Assembly: GCA_030656015.1 (NCBI GenBank)
Contig: JAUSNX010000001.1
Location: 248,001-312,000, forward strand
Direction: 5' to 3'
From: Methanobacteriaceae archaeon
Lineage (GTDB): Archaea; Methanobacteriota; Methanobacteria; Methanobacteriales; Methanobacteriaceae
Length of the DNA stretch: 64,000 bases
Each line of letters starts with the position of its first letter. The first letter of the stretch is position 1. Shown in pieces: positions 37,566-48,259 of the stretch. The position numbers and the translations under genes are program-made. Under the pieces are notes generated by a model. The model made no database searches. It was not told the DNA's origin and saw only the letters and a list, made by a program, of their open reading frames with translations.

Positions 37566-38136
37566 ATTATTCCTCCTAAAGCCCAATAAGCTTGATAATT
37601 AGTATTTTATTAATTTTATAATCAATTATATTTCTATCATCTTTCTCGGTCATTAATGTAAAATTTAATTAAAAGGATATTAAATATCCCAATAAACATA
37701 TCGCAAATAAATGTCTTAAATCAAATATAAGATAAATATAACCAATAAATTGACTTTAAAGGCCAAATAAAAATGAGGTTATACTATTCAAATTTATAAA
37801 TATTATTCTTAATAAGATACCAGAATTATTTTAGAAATATTTATCCTATTTTAAGTTATTTTACTATATAAATCTGATGCAGTTGATTAAAAAAGAAGCA
37901 ATTTCAAGTCTTAAGTATTAAAATACTTCATAAACTTATAAATCATCGAATGAAATAATTAAAAGAACCTAATGCAAATAATACATGATAAATATTTGTT
38001 TTTTGTATAAAAAAGAATCATAAAACAAAAATATGAGTTTTAATCCATGAAAAGAATTATTAAATTTAAATATTTTATCCATATTTTATTAATTTATATG
38101 GGTAATTTTTTATCTATAGTTCAACTAATAGAAATT
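37566..38136. other. Intergenic region upstream of priL
   Basis: About 570 nt A/T-rich, holding the divergent promoters of metG and priL. The inverted repeat AAGTATT-AA-AATACTT lies at 37913-37928, close to a TATA-like CTTATAAAT (37934-37942). An in-frame but hydrophobic extension of the priL ORF to 38047 covers the last 90 nt and is not thought to be translated. No RNA gene was recognised. Confidence 0.4.
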
Positions 38137-39498
38137 ATGGTTTTAATATCATATCTAAATCCTTTCTCCAGCGAAGGTGAAGATATAGTTAGAGAAAAGG
38201 GTTCTATTGAAGGAATATTTGAGGTTAATCCCGAACTTTTACAATTAGTAAGGGATAGTAAATCACAGAACATTTCTGATGATTCATATATTCCTAAAAA
38301 CTACGCTGATTTAGCATTAAAGAGAGTAGAATGGTATCTACGTAGAAAAAATGATAAAAAGTACAACCATAACGATTATGCATTCTTAATTAATCCAAAA
38401 ATAGCAAAATTTGATGTTATATCAATTTATACAATGGCACAGGCCATAGGCATTAAATTCAATCCCAAATCGAGAGAAGGTAGATTATTAGTTGAATCGC
38501 AGGGAAAACTGGTAGAAGATCGCCTTGAAAAACTGGCCCCAATAGAGCGAAAAGAAGTGGTAAACAATCTTCTAAATCAGATGATAACTCAAGATAACAT
38601 TAAATGGACTTCTATGAGTCAACTTTTAGGATCCAAAAAAATTAATTTGACTGACATGATCCTGGATCAAGGGGACGTTGTATTAGAAAAAGAAGATTTT
38701 TTAATTAGATTTGAGGATAAAATTGAAGGTAGAGTACCAGAGAAGATGTATGACTTATTAATTGGTGAGAAAATCAAAGAAATGATTATAAGCCGCATGA
38801 TAATGCAAAAAACAGAAAATTATCTCCAGAAAGTTCATGAAATGGCCCCTAAAATTGAAGCACATCCCACATTACTCGAAATTGGGGAACAAATATCTGA
38901 AAAAATCAAAGAATTATCGTATTTTCCTGGGTCTGGAGGTTCTGGTGGCTTTGGAGGAGACATTAAGGCCACTCAATTACAACCTGATGCTTTTCCCCCA
39001 TGTATACAAAAAACTATCGAAGGCGTAGGGTCTGGAAACCGGAACGATGCTATCGTATTATTATTAACATCTTTTTTATCTTATGCTAGATTATACCCTT
39101 CTGTTTTTAGAAATGAAGGAACAAGTAAGATTTCAGATATTGATCCAGATCTCCAAATTACTATAAATGAAATAATCCCATTAATATTTGAGGCCGCAGA
39201 TAACTGTAACCCGCCATTATTTGATGACGATCCTCAAGAAAAATTGAATGTTATCGCCAAACTTGGTTTTGGAGTTAATAAAGACCCTGAATTAAAGCAT
39301 GAAGGCGAAAGTAAGTGGTACACTCCTATGAGTTGCGATAAAATCAAAATTCATTTATCTTCATTATGTAAACCTGATGCCACTTGTAAAAAAATCGGAA
39401 ATCCTCTCTCTTATTACAATAGAAAAAGATGGGAACTCCGAAATTCCGGAGATAAAACTCCTTCTAAATCCTCAGAATCTGATTCAGATAAAGATTGA
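38137..39498 (+). CDS. priL: DNA primase large subunit
   Basis: Regulatory subunit of the archaeal primase that starts DNA replication, 453 residues. The N-terminal helical domain has YIPKNYADLALKRVEWYL. The C-terminal iron-sulfur domain shows FPPCIQKTIEGVG, CDKIK after YTPMS, SLC and ATC, then NPLSYYNRKRW, giving the conserved cysteines for a 4Fe-4S cluster. Start: the long ORF runs from 38047, but its first 30 residues are hydrophobic and unlike primases, so I use the ATG at 38137; 38098 is also possible. It is followed by priS, 179 nt downstream. Confidence 0.92.
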   Translation: MVLISYLNPFSSEGEDIVREKGSIEGIFEVNPELLQLVRDSKSQNISDDSYIPKNYADLALKRVEWYLRRKNDKKYNHNDYAFLINPKIAKFDVISIYTMAQAIGIKFNPKSREGRLLVESQGKLVEDRLEKLAPIERKEVVNNLLNQMITQDNIKWTSMSQLLGSKKINLTDMILDQGDVVLEKEDFLIRFEDKIEGRVPEKMYDLLIGEKIKEMIISRMIMQKTENYLQKVHEMAPKIEAHPTLLEIGEQISEKIKELSYFPGSGGSGGFGGDIKATQLQPDAFPPCIQKTIEGVGSGNRNDAIVLLLTSFLSYARLYPSVFRNEGTSKISDIDPDLQITINEIIPLIFEAADNCNPPLFDDDPQEKLNVIAKLGFGVNKDPELKHEGESKWYTPMSCDKIKIHLSSLCKPDATCKKIGNPLSYYNRKRWELRNSGDKTPSKSSESDSDKD

Positions 39499-39677
39499 TT
39501 GAATAATTTTTAAAATTATGATTGAAAATAATTATAATTGAAATGAAAATTTTAAAATCTTCGAATATTGATATAAATTAGATATTGAAAATGAGATACT
39601 TAATACTAATATGAAGATAATTTAAATCCCATATATCATTAATCCATATTTTAACGAATTATCAAGATAATTATAAG

Positions 39678-40667
39678 GTGACGCATATATTTGAACCATC
39701 AACATTAGAAGAGAGACGCCGATATTACCGGGACGAATGGAATGTTAATGATCTACCGGATTTTATAAGAAAAGACCTGAGTAAAAGAGAATTTGGTTTT
39801 GATCATTTAGGAAGGGGTCCTAATGATAGATATAGGGTTTTTAAAACACCAGATATGTTAAAAAGGTTCATGAGGTATCGATCTCCTTTTGCAGCATATT
39901 GTTCTGTGGCTTTTTATAATAAGCCTCGCAAAAGAGGAGAATGGTTGAAATCTGAGCTGGTTTTTGACGTTGATGCGAAAGATGTTCCAGTTAGATCTTG
40001 TGGCTGTGATAGCGTTTGTGAAATTTGTCTGGATGAAGCTAGACAGATAGTTGCTGGACTTATAGATACATTAAAGCAAGATTTGGGGCTAAAAAACATA
40101 CATGTAATTTATTCTGGAAGGGGCTACCACATCAGAATACTGGATGAAACCGCCATGGGATTAGATAGTGAAGGGCGTTCTCAGGTTCTTAAATATGTAG
40201 TTGGTGCTGAGCCTCCTAAAAATAAGTATTTTATGGAAGATGAATCTGGACAAAAGCCTTATGAATTGGAACATTTCTCCATACCCCTAGGATATCCTGC
40301 TGTTTTCACTAAAAGGATTAAATATGCCATTCTACACTTGAATGGAACTGAGAAAATGGAAGAAGTTAACCCTAAGTTAATGAAAGATGTTTTAAAGTAT
40401 CGTGAAATGGTTCAAAAGGATGAATGGGGCCTATTCAAAAATAAAATCGGACCAATAAGATATAGAAATCTGGTTGAAGGAATATCAAAACTTAATATGG
40501 GTCTGGTTGATGCTAAAGTGAGTATAGATCTTAAAAGAATTTTGAGAATGCCCACTTCCCTCCATTCTAAGGTAAGTATGCGCTGTATGGAAGTAAAGAA
40601 TATAGAAACATTTGATCCATTAAAAAAAGCCGTCCCTAAATTTGTTAGTGAAAGAAAAGGATACTGA
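39678..40667 (+). CDS. priS: DNA primase small (catalytic) subunit
   Basis: Catalytic subunit of archaeal primase, 329 residues. It carries the metal-binding motif FDVDAKD (D97, D99), the zinc motif C108-x-C110-x3-C114-x2-C117, and the nucleotide-binding SGRGYHIRI (146-154). The start is GTG, the only in-frame candidate that keeps the family N-terminus. GGTGA overlaps it rather than preceding it, so ribosome recruitment is unclear. It pairs with priL, 179 nt upstream. Confidence 0.95.
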   Translation: MTHIFEPSTLEERRRYYRDEWNVNDLPDFIRKDLSKREFGFDHLGRGPNDRYRVFKTPDMLKRFMRYRSPFAAYCSVAFYNKPRKRGEWLKSELVFDVDAKDVPVRSCGCDSVCEICLDEARQIVAGLIDTLKQDLGLKNIHVIYSGRGYHIRILDETAMGLDSEGRSQVLKYVVGAEPPKNKYFMEDESGQKPYELEHFSIPLGYPAVFTKRIKYAILHLNGTEKMEEVNPKLMKDVLKYREMVQKDEWGLFKNKIGPIRYRNLVEGISKLNMGLVDAKVSIDLKRILRMPTSLHSKVSMRCMEVKNIETFDPLKKAVPKFVSERKGY

Positions 40668-40766
40668 TCAAATATAATTAAAAAAGAACCCCCTAACTAA
40701 TTAAAAAAATAATAATTAAAAAATAATTAGTAATTAGTCACTTAAATATCTAAAATAAAATAATTA

Positions 40767-42173
40767 TTATCTCCACAAATTTTTTCCAGGGTTCAGAAAA
40801 TCATCTAGAAACTCTAATAATTCCTTAGGAATATTTTCAGATGATAAAAATTCATTAATATCCATAATCACATTGTTTTTTAAAATTTCATCTTTAAGGT
40901 GTTTACCTATCTTTAGATGATGAATATTTTCTGGTTTTAAGAAAAATTCTATCATTTTTTCTGCGTTATTATTTTTTTGGGGAACCTGAACCTTCCAACG
41001 ATCATTTTCCACCCAGGCCCCATAAGAGTATTTATCTAAAAATCGTTCTTGATGGAGTTCATCCCATACCAGTGGCCCTTCGTGAATTTTATAATTTGGA
41101 AGTTCCCATACTCCAAATTCCAGTATTATAAGTGCGATATTAGATTCATTGGTCCAGTAGGAACTTTTAAATACCTTGAATCCTTCTAATTCAAGTTTTG
41201 AGCTTAATGACATTTCAGTCTTTTTTAATTGAGGATAAATTGCATCCGAAGGTATTTCCGGGGGATTGAAATGGATTAAGAATGTTTTTGTTCCATTATC
41301 TGCAAATTCTTCTTTTATTGAGTCTAAATCATTACAGTAAGTAACAGACCGGAAGTATTCCAGATTATTAGTAGTATTATGAGTAGTATCTTTAGTGGAG
41401 CATTTTAAAAAATTCCGTGCGGCCACCATGAATTCAGCCATTTTCTGAGTAGTTAATGCCGCCGCCACATTTCGTTTTTTATCTGTAGGATCCACAACAA
41501 TTAAAGAATCTGTGAAAATACCACCAGTACCAAAATTTTCAAGGTCAATTATGAGTCCTTTTTTCCATTGGGATGCAGCTGCTCTTAAAACCTTATTAAA
41601 AGTCCCATACTCCAAGATCAACAATTCACATAGATATCCTGCAAACCCACCTACCTTGAATTCCGAACCATATGTTTCAATACCTTCCATGAATTTTTTA
41701 AGGATTAAAACATCACCAATCTGGTTTTCTTTTAAATTCTCTTTAATGTAATGAGTATGTAAAATAGTACGGTCCACAGCTGATTTTAGTTGTTCTGCAT
41801 CCTCAATGAGGTAACATGGAACAAAATCTACACTGTATCCATTAATATATCCCGTGACATAAGGATGAGAAGCATAACGCTCTTCTGATTCACCAAACAT
41901 TTTTTTTATACATTCATGACCCAAATATAGTCCTTGCTCTTTTAAATCAGCCAGTGGAGTTTCCAGAGGAAAATGTAGGAAAATATCAATGTCTGCATTA
42001 CCAGAAAGCCATGTATTTTTAGCAACTGAACCAACTAAAATTGCTTCAGTATGAATCCCCTTTTCCTGGGCCAAATTATTAATAAAATTAATCATAGAGT
42101 CAGCTAGTGATTCTACTTTTTGTTTTTCAATTTTATTGGGTTTTATTTCATTTAAAAGAGCATCAAAATCCAT
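40767..42173 (-). CDS. cca: Archaeal CCA-adding tRNA nucleotidyltransferase
   Basis: Adds CCA to the 3' ends of tRNAs. The 468-residue class I archaeal enzyme has the catalytic motif GSVAKNTWLSGNADIDIFLHF near residues 47-67, with DxD carboxylates, and a further acidic strand SVDFVPCYLIED near 113. The C-terminal half (EIPSDAIYPQLKKTEMSLSS, LKLEGFKVF) forms the tail that measures the tRNA arm. It is an isolated gene with weak flanking signals. Confidence 0.94.
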   Translation of the reverse strand: MDFDALLNEIKPNKIEKQKVESLADSMINFINNLAQEKGIHTEAILVGSVAKNTWLSGNADIDIFLHFPLETPLADLKEQGLYLGHECIKKMFGESEERYASHPYVTGYINGYSVDFVPCYLIEDAEQLKSAVDRTILHTHYIKENLKENQIGDVLILKKFMEGIETYGSEFKVGGFAGYLCELLILEYGTFNKVLRAAASQWKKGLIIDLENFGTGGIFTDSLIVVDPTDKKRNVAAALTTQKMAEFMVAARNFLKCSTKDTTHNTTNNLEYFRSVTYCNDLDSIKEEFADNGTKTFLIHFNPPEIPSDAIYPQLKKTEMSLSSKLELEGFKVFKSSYWTNESNIALIILEFGVWELPNYKIHEGPLVWDELHQERFLDKYSYGAWVENDRWKVQVPQKNNNAEKMIEFFLKPENIHHLKIGKHLKDEILKNNVIMDINEFLSSENIPKELLEFLDDFLNPGKNLWR

Positions 42174-42410
42174 TCATATTCTCCTAATTATATTAACGTT
42201 TATATATCAATTAAGTAAAATTGGTTTTTAATAAATTATTAATTTAATATATAACCTATTCCTATCCACATATTATTTTTAATTATAATTTATTAGATGA
42301 TTAATCCTAATAAATAATTCTTAGATTCTTGTTAAAATATTAAATAGAATTTATTAAGTAAAATTAAATCTAATAATAACGAAAAAAAGATTTTGAAGTT
42401 TGAAAAACAT

Positions 42411-42977
42411 TTAAAGATTAAATACCTTTAAATCTGTATAAATTGGCCCATCAGGAGTAAGTTCACTCTTTTTAAGAATAAATTTATCTATTGTGGTTTT
42501 TCCCACACCAATATCATTTAGTTCCTCGATTTTTTTAACTAAAGCATCTTTATTTCCAGAACCTTTTAATCTACCAATAGTAAGATGGGGAACATAGTTT
42601 CTTTCCTTTTCAAAGCCTATTTTAACAAATTCTTGATCTAGATCCATTTGCAATTTTGAAAATGAATCAAAATTTTCTGCACCTAACCATAAAACTCGTA
42701 TATATCTTAAACTAGGAAAAACACCAACTCCATTAATCAAAATCTCAAAAGGTGAAAAATTTTCTACCCTTTTGACAATTATATCCTTAACTTCTTCTAT
42801 TTTTTCTTCATTTACATCTCCAAAAAACTTTAGGGTGAAATGAAGATTTTCAGGTTCTACAAATTTAACTGGGGCATTTATATGTTTAAAAATCTCTTGA
42901 ATTTCCACAATTCTATCAATTAAACTTTCATCTATATCAACAGCTAAAAAAGCTCGTACATCTTGAGAAATAACCAT
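42411..42977 (-). CDS. thpR: RNA 2',3'-cyclic phosphodiesterase
   Basis: A 188-residue two-histidine phosphoesterase (LigT-like) that opens 2',3'-cyclic phosphates to 2'-phosphates on RNA ends. The two HxTx motifs are HFTLKFFG near residue 45 and HLTIGRLKG near 129. The ATG at 42977 is favoured by GGTGG 5 nt before it; an extra 3 codons upstream are possible. It stands alone, downstream of the disrupted HPr-kinase-like gene on the same strand. Confidence 0.92.
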   Translation of the reverse strand: MVISQDVRAFLAVDIDESLIDRIVEIQEIFKHINAPVKFVEPENLHFTLKFFGDVNEEKIEEVKDIIVKRVENFSPFEILINGVGVFPSLRYIRVLWLGAENFDSFSKLQMDLDQEFVKIGFEKERNYVPHLTIGRLKGSGNKDALVKKIEELNDIGVGKTTIDKFILKKSELTPDGPIYTDLKVFNL

Positions 42978-43044
42978 TATTACCACCTTTTGGCATTAAA
43001 ATATCTAAATTAGTGTTTATTCAATATAACAAGATTATTGCAGA

Positions 43045-43986
43045 TTAAACCTCTGAAATTGAACTCATTATCCTATTTAAACTCTCTTGAGGGGATTCAA
43101 TTGTATTTAACATGTAGACATCCATTTTTGAAAAGATATCCTTGAATAAATTCATTCGAAGATTAAATTTTCTTTCATTCCTAATTAATTAGTGAGGATT
43201 ACAAAAGTCAGTGCTTTTCATGTAATCTAGCGCATCAGAAACATTTAATTTTCTAAAAGGGCTTTTGTTTAAATCTCTCTCCAGTAGTATCATGGAATGT
43301 AATGTTGAAGATTCACGAACTCTTCCCTGAAAAAGATTTTTTACATCTGCCAGGCCCCTTTGGCGATTATCAAGTTTAACACGATTTATAGTATCTGAAA
43401 ACTCTGGCCAAACATCAGCAATATCATCCCGAATATAAGAATTCTTTTCTGATGAGTAAATAACCGTGTCATTTTTAAAAATACGTGTAAAAAACCAGTC
43501 ATCAGATATATAATTAAAATGTCGTTCAGTTAGCATCCCATAAGTTAATGTGGTTTTTCCAGTCCCCGGTGGGCCCATAATACCTATTGCATGCCCTCCA
43601 AAATCTACAGCGGAAGCGTGGAGTGAATATATGCGATTTTCAGAATTATATTCTTCAAAAAAGTCAGAAACAGCAGCTAAGGCAATACTTTTTATCCAAC
43701 CATAATAATCACAGTTTTCAATAATACAAATATGAGCCTGGGGTTCATATCTAACCTTTAAATCTCCACCATTATCCACCGAAATAATTTTAGCATGCGG
43801 CCTAATATCCTCATTCATAAACTTGAAATTATCTTCCCATTCTTCTTTAAAATCAGAATTATCCGTTAGAAGCTTAATACATGCTCCATGGATATTTGCT
43901 TTTCGTTCAAAAGTGTAATTAAAATTCAGTTCAGCTAAAAGCTCATCTTTCTGTTTAGGACTGATAATTTCTACATTATAACTAAT
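43045..43986 (-). pseudogene. HPr-kinase-like gene interrupted by a TAA and lacking a standard start
   Basis: The readable ATG frame covers 43189-43818, but the same frame continues both ways. Downstream, after a TAA at 43191-43189, it runs 47 coding-like codons (LIRNERKFNLRMNLFKDIFS and so on) to a TAA at 43045. Upstream it runs 56 codons (YNVEIISPKQKDELLAELNF) to an ATT at 43986, preceded by GGGGGAG, with no ATG/GTG/TTG before the stop at 44038. The central part has Walker A GPPGTGKTT and the SDD that follows it, as in HprK-type ATP-binding domains. It has probably been lost through a nonsense mutation; translation of the 209-residue part alone cannot be excluded. Confidence 0.7.
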
Positions 43987-44265
43987 GAAACTCCCCCAGA
44001 GCGTTATAAAAATATCATATTTTAGAAATATTATTTGTTAATGAATATTATTTATTGAATACAATTATTTATTAAATTTTTTATTGTAGACCATTTTAGA
44101 ATCTATTTTAAAATAAATTATAACCAAAAAAAGATTTTGATGAAATAAATATTTAAAAGATTTAAGTAACTAAATAAATGAAGCTACATAAAATAATTTT
44201 TGATAAAAAGTAAAATAAAAAATTAGAGTTAATAGAAAAATAATGATCTAGAAATTAATTAAAGT

Positions 44266-45390
44266 TTATTTTTCAATTATACTTTCTTCAATGGACATTC
44301 CAAAATGTCGGGCCCCTTTATCTAAATAGACCATAACTTTGTCCCCTTCTTCAAGATCAGAAACTGAAACAGCGTCTCCATTTTCATTTACCAAGCGAAT
44401 TGTTTCGGCATTTTGCAGGAGGGTTTTGACTTTAATACCTTCAAATTCAGCTTCCAGCAACATTAAGGGCCTTTTCTCAATTTTAACTCTTCCAACAATG
44501 GCAGTTTTACTTTTTCCAGCATCATCCACAACTAAAACTTCGTCCCCAGTTTCCAACTCAGATAAATACTTGGTTTTATTACCTGGAGTCATTACATAGG
44601 CCTGTACGGGGCCTGCATTAACTCTAAATGGTCTAGAAGCAACATATTCACTTTCTAATGATTCGCTGTGAACTAAAAATAATCCCTTAGAATAAGAACC
44701 AATCAGCATTCCTTCTCCCACATTCATCATGGAGCAAGTATCCACACATACCCTATCACCAGAACCAACCGGTTCTATGCGAGTTATGGTGGCTGCTTGA
44801 AGATCGTACTTTTCGGATTCTATTTTTTCAATTAATTCTGCTATTTTCTTTATTTCAGAGAAATCTTGAGGTTGAATCAAAATACCATCAGTACCATGTT
44901 CCAGTGTTTCTAAAGCCAGTTTAGCTTCGTTATAGTCAGAAGCTGCAGCAATCAGTTTAACATCTTCGCTTTGGAGATCAGCAATGATATTTTCTAGAGG
45001 AATGATTGTCCAGTCTTTTCCCACTAAAATTAGATAATCCACTACTCGACCTAAATTTCGGGCCAATTCTTCGTGTTTTTTACTGGCTATTTCTACATAG
45101 GCCGCTACAATCTTTCCTTTTCTTTTGAAGCTGGAAGCAGCAGCCATATCCTTAGATTCAACTAGGTCATTAGGAAGATGTAACGTACTATCTCCTTCTC
45201 CATTCTTTCCAACTAAAATTATGTCTGCTTCTTCCTGATCAGAAATAACGGTTATATTACCCAGTTTGTGAATATTGTCTAGTTCCACCATTTCTAGAAC
45301 ATGATCTATGCCAGATTCTAAAGCTGTGGTTATGTAACCTTTTTTTTCATCCCAGGTCCTTCCTGGAGGCATTATCCAAGCGAATTTCAT
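44266..45390 (-). CDS. aroB': 3-dehydroquinate synthase II (archaeal shikimate entry)
   Basis: Makes 3-dehydroquinate by oxidative deamination of the ADH compound, in the archaeal route that avoids erythrose-4-phosphate. The 374 residues match the archaeal family, with KFAWIMPPGRTWDEKKGYIT at the N-terminus and VGKDWTIIPLENIIADLQ, ATITRIEPVGSGDRVCVDTC and GMLIGSYSKGLFLVHSESLE further on. The preceding gene on this strand, 154 nt upstream, encodes the synthase that makes the ADH substrate. Confidence 0.95.
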   Translation of the reverse strand: MKFAWIMPPGRTWDEKKGYITTALESGIDHVLEMVELDNIHKLGNITVISDQEEADIILVGKNGEGDSTLHLPNDLVESKDMAAASSFKRKGKIVAAYVEIASKKHEELARNLGRVVDYLILVGKDWTIIPLENIIADLQSEDVKLIAAASDYNEAKLALETLEHGTDGILIQPQDFSEIKKIAELIEKIESEKYDLQAATITRIEPVGSGDRVCVDTCSMMNVGEGMLIGSYSKGLFLVHSESLESEYVASRPFRVNAGPVQAYVMTPGNKTKYLSELETGDEVLVVDDAGKSKTAIVGRVKIEKRPLMLLEAEFEGIKVKTLLQNAETIRLVNENGDAVSVSDLEEGDKVMVYLDKGARHFGMSIEESIIEK

Positions 45391-45544
45391 AGTTTACCGT
45401 CCTAATATTTAATATATCTAAATAATTTAAGATATGATCAATTATTAAATAGATTTAATGGAATTAATTAATTTTAGACTCCTGTAAATATTAAAAATTA
45501 ATGGAATTAGATATTAAATTAGGCTTAATATCAATCCACTAAAT

Positions 45545-46342
45545 TTAGTTTCCATTTAATATTTTTAAAGCCTCATCAACTTCTAATTTATGATGAACAA
45601 TTTCAGAAATAGCCCTAGTTGTTTTTTGAGGTGATTTAGCCTGGAATACATTTCTTCCTATTGCAACACCCGCCCCACCAACATCAACAGAGTCTTTAAC
45701 CATTTCTAAAAGTTGTCTATCTGTTTCAACTTTCGGGCCACCAGCAATTACCAATGGAACTGGACAACCATCAATAACTTCTTTGAAGGTATCTGGATCT
45801 CCGGTATAATTAGTTTTTATAATATCTGCACCCAATTCTGCACCAGCACGGGCTGCTATTTTAACAACTTCAGCATCGTGTTCATCTTTAATATGCTTTC
45901 CTCGAGGGTACATCATAGCAATCAATGGCATTCCCCAATCATCACAGATTTCAGAGATAGTACCTAATTTAATAAGCATTTCGGGTTCTCGCTCAGAACC
46001 CACATTTACATGCACTGAAACTGCATCTGCACCGATTTTTAAAGCCTTTTCAACTGAAGTGACTAAAACCTTATGGTTAGGGTGTGGGCTGAGTCCAGTA
46101 CTAGCAGATAGGTGTATTATTAAACCAATATCGCTCCCATATCCTCTGTGGCCCCTTCCGACCATTCCTTTATGCATTAAAACTGCATTTGCGCCACCTT
46201 TTGAGACATCATCAATGGTTTTAGCCATGTCAATAATCCCGGGTACAGGACCTATGGAAGCACCGTGATCCATGGGAACAATTACACTTTTTCCTGTTTT
46301 TCGGTCAATAATTCTTTCAATCCTTATTTTCTTTCCTATCAT
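45545..46342 (-). CDS. aroA': 2-amino-3,7-dideoxy-D-threo-hept-6-ulosonate (ADH) synthase
   Basis: Condenses aspartate semialdehyde with a deoxyketohexose phosphate (the sugar donor known from Methanocaldococcus) to start aromatic amino acid synthesis. The 265-residue class I aldolase-like TIM barrel carries [29 protein letters not shown] and [10 protein letters not shown] with the Schiff-base lysine candidate, then PLVIAGGPK. The start ATG at 46342 follows AGGAGG. The gene overlaps the upstream methyltransferase by 26 nt, implying a shared transcript of three genes. Confidence 0.95.
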   Translation of the reverse strand: MIGKKIRIERIIDRKTGKSVIVPMDHGASIGPVPGIIDMAKTIDDVSKGGANAVLMHKGMVGRGHRGYGSDIGLIIHLSASTGLSPHPNHKVLVTSVEKALKIGADAVSVHVNVGSEREPEMLIKLGTISEICDDWGMPLIAMMYPRGKHIKDEHDAEVVKIAARAGAELGADIIKTNYTGDPDTFKEVIDGCPVPLVIAGGPKVETDRQLLEMVKDSVDVGGAGVAIGRNVFQAKSPQKTTRAISEIVHHKLEVDEALKILNGN

Positions 46343-46982
46343 CAACACCCTCCTGATATATCTTTTGTGACCAGTGTTTAAATTCTTTTAGCCTGGGAGG
46401 AATCCCTGCATCGCCGCTGGACTCCAACCAACCCTTTTGTGACTTGATAACTTCTTGAGTTTCTGCTGAAAGTGCAAAATCCAACAAACCTCTATTACGG
46501 ATAATAGTTTTTTCTGGCTTTAATGTGGAAGCCCAAATGAAATATACTTTGAAAGTCGTGTCCGGGTGATAGCCACCACCTAAATCAACAGACAGTAAAT
46601 CGCATTTTTTAATTTTTTGAAATACTTCCTCCAATGTTTCATGAAGTCTAGCATCTGCATTAATGAATTCTACATTATTGTAATCCGCCATGACCCTTTC
46701 CATGCTGGATCCAGCCTCTGGACTATTATCAATTGCTATTATTTTACCATCCGATGCCAATTCGGCAAGTATACGAGTAGAATTACCAATATGACATCCT
46801 AATTCAACAACAACATCGTTTTTTTGGACAATCTGTTGGATATTCTCCCGGTAAACCTTAATATCATATACGATTTTAATCATAGAATCCACATATCTGT
46901 TCATTGCCCATAAAATAGCAATAACACGCTTTCTATAATTTGTTATTAGATAAGTAGAATCATATATAATTTGTTGAACCAT
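46317..46982 (-). CDS. SAM-dependent methyltransferase-like protein
   Basis: A 221-residue protein with the class I SAM fold: motif [18 protein letters not shown] (about 58-74), motif [13 protein letters not shown] near 82, then FINADARLH and [13 protein letters not shown]. Target unknown. The first 35 residues may not be translated, and an internal start such as MNRYVDS (about 27) is possible. The last 26 nt overlap the ADH synthase gene in another frame, so the two are translationally linked. In related methanogens this gene is recalled as a neighbour of the aroA'/aroB' pair, but I cannot verify that here. Confidence 0.7.
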   Translation of the reverse strand: MVQQIIYDSTYLITNYRKRVIAILWAMNRYVDSMIKIVYDIKVYRENIQQIVQKNDVVVELGCHIGNSTRILAELASDGKIIAIDNSPEAGSSMERVMADYNNVEFINADARLHETLEEVFQKIKKCDLLSVDLGGGYHPDTTFKVYFIWASTLKPEKTIIRNRGLLDFALSAETQEVIKSQKGWLESSGDAGIPPRLKEFKHWSQKIYQEGVDDRKENKD

Positions 46983-47130
46983 TATTAAATAAGTGATGTA
47001 AATTGATATTTTTATGAAATTATTGTTAGATAATTTTTATTAATTTTAACTACAGATTATATTTGCATCATATGATTCAGATAATTTTATTTTTTAAGAA
47101 TCCCAATTTTAATAATCCATACCAAATTTT

Positions 47131-47997
47131 TTATTCTAAAAACCGAACTCCATGAAAATCTATTTTACTTACAATACTATTTTCAAGACTAGTATCTGGA
47201 GTTTTAGATAAGGCAAAAGCTGTATTTCCAAGCATAGCCATGGAGGCCCCTATGGTTTCTTCATTTAAAATATCAATCATCTCTTTTACATTTTCATTCA
47301 TCAGCGCAGTCTTCTCAGCAAATTCTTTAGATAATGACATGAATTTTTGAGGTGTTGGATCATATAATAATTTCTTAAGCATTCCCTCACCAGTGCGATT
47401 AATTATTCTCTGATGAGATGGATTCTGAATAATAGAAGAAGTGTCTATATCTCCTAAAGTTTTTGATATCACATAAAGAGGCTCGCTGATGATTTTATCA
47501 ATCTTTCCAAATCCCGGGGGGCCTTCTTTTAATCTGATAACGATTCCACCAGAAGTTTCCGAGATTAAATCACCTAACCCCGTCCCTAATTCTACTTCGG
47601 CCTGATGAGCTACTCCTGAGGCCTCATTAAAAGTCATTGGTAAATTAAAGATATATGCTAACCCTAATGCAGTTCCTAATGCACACGCAGCAGACGTTCC
47701 AAATCCACATCCTATGGGAACCTGAATTTCATGTTCTATTTTAAACCCACTTTGAATGTAAAATTTTTTTTGTAGTAATTCAACAGTTTTCAGAGTAATA
47801 GAATTATTGAAAGATTCAGATTTTCTATTTATACTTATATCTATTTTATTATCTGTTTTAGAAGTTTTAATTCTAGTTATGACTCCTTTATCCATAACCA
47901 CGCCTGCACCACGGGAACCTTTTTTTAAAGGATTATTATGATTTATAATTTGAAAAAAGCCAGTAATATGGGATGGTACAAATATTGAAACTTCCAT
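47131..47997 (-). CDS. Pantoate kinase (archaeal CoA synthesis)
   Basis: A GHMP-family kinase of 288 residues that phosphorylates pantoate in the archaeal coenzyme A route, preceding phosphopantothenate synthetase. It has the N-terminal VPSHITGFFQ with KKGSRGAGVVMDKG, the ATP-binding motif IGCGFGTSAACALGTALG near 95-112, and the late MAMLGNTAFAL. These are the family hallmarks that set it apart from homoserine or mevalonate kinases. Monocistronic. Confidence 0.92.
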   Translation of the reverse strand: MEVSIFVPSHITGFFQIINHNNPLKKGSRGAGVVMDKGVITRIKTSKTDNKIDISINRKSESFNNSITLKTVELLQKKFYIQSGFKIEHEIQVPIGCGFGTSAACALGTALGLAYIFNLPMTFNEASGVAHQAEVELGTGLGDLISETSGGIVIRLKEGPPGFGKIDKIISEPLYVISKTLGDIDTSSIIQNPSHQRIINRTGEGMLKKLLYDPTPQKFMSLSKEFAEKTALMNENVKEMIDILNEETIGASMAMLGNTAFALSKTPDTSLENSIVSKIDFHGVRFLE

Positions 47998-48259
47998 TTT
48001 ATCACAATTTTAAAACTTTAAAATTTTCAAACAGTATTTGGCTATTAATATATGATATTAATTATATTAGATTATTGAACAGATATTATCCGATATTTTG
48101 TAAAACTATTATTTTATAAAAATAGATTATTAAATAATATAATAGTTAGGTTAATAAACAAATTTAATATATTAATTAATTTATAAATTATTTATAATTA
48201 ACATAATCATTATTTCAGCATATGTTTATTATTTAATTAAACAATTAAGGGGAATTAAA

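Noticed and set aside
37913-37928. Inverted repeat AAGTATT-AA-AATACTT in the priL upstream region
   Set aside because: It lies upstream of the likely TATA box, far from the start codon, and is nearly all A/T, so no operator is claimed.
38047-38136. N-terminal 30-residue hydrophobic extension of the primase large subunit
   Set aside because: A membrane-like leader is not expected on a replication primase, and family members start near the ATG at 38137.
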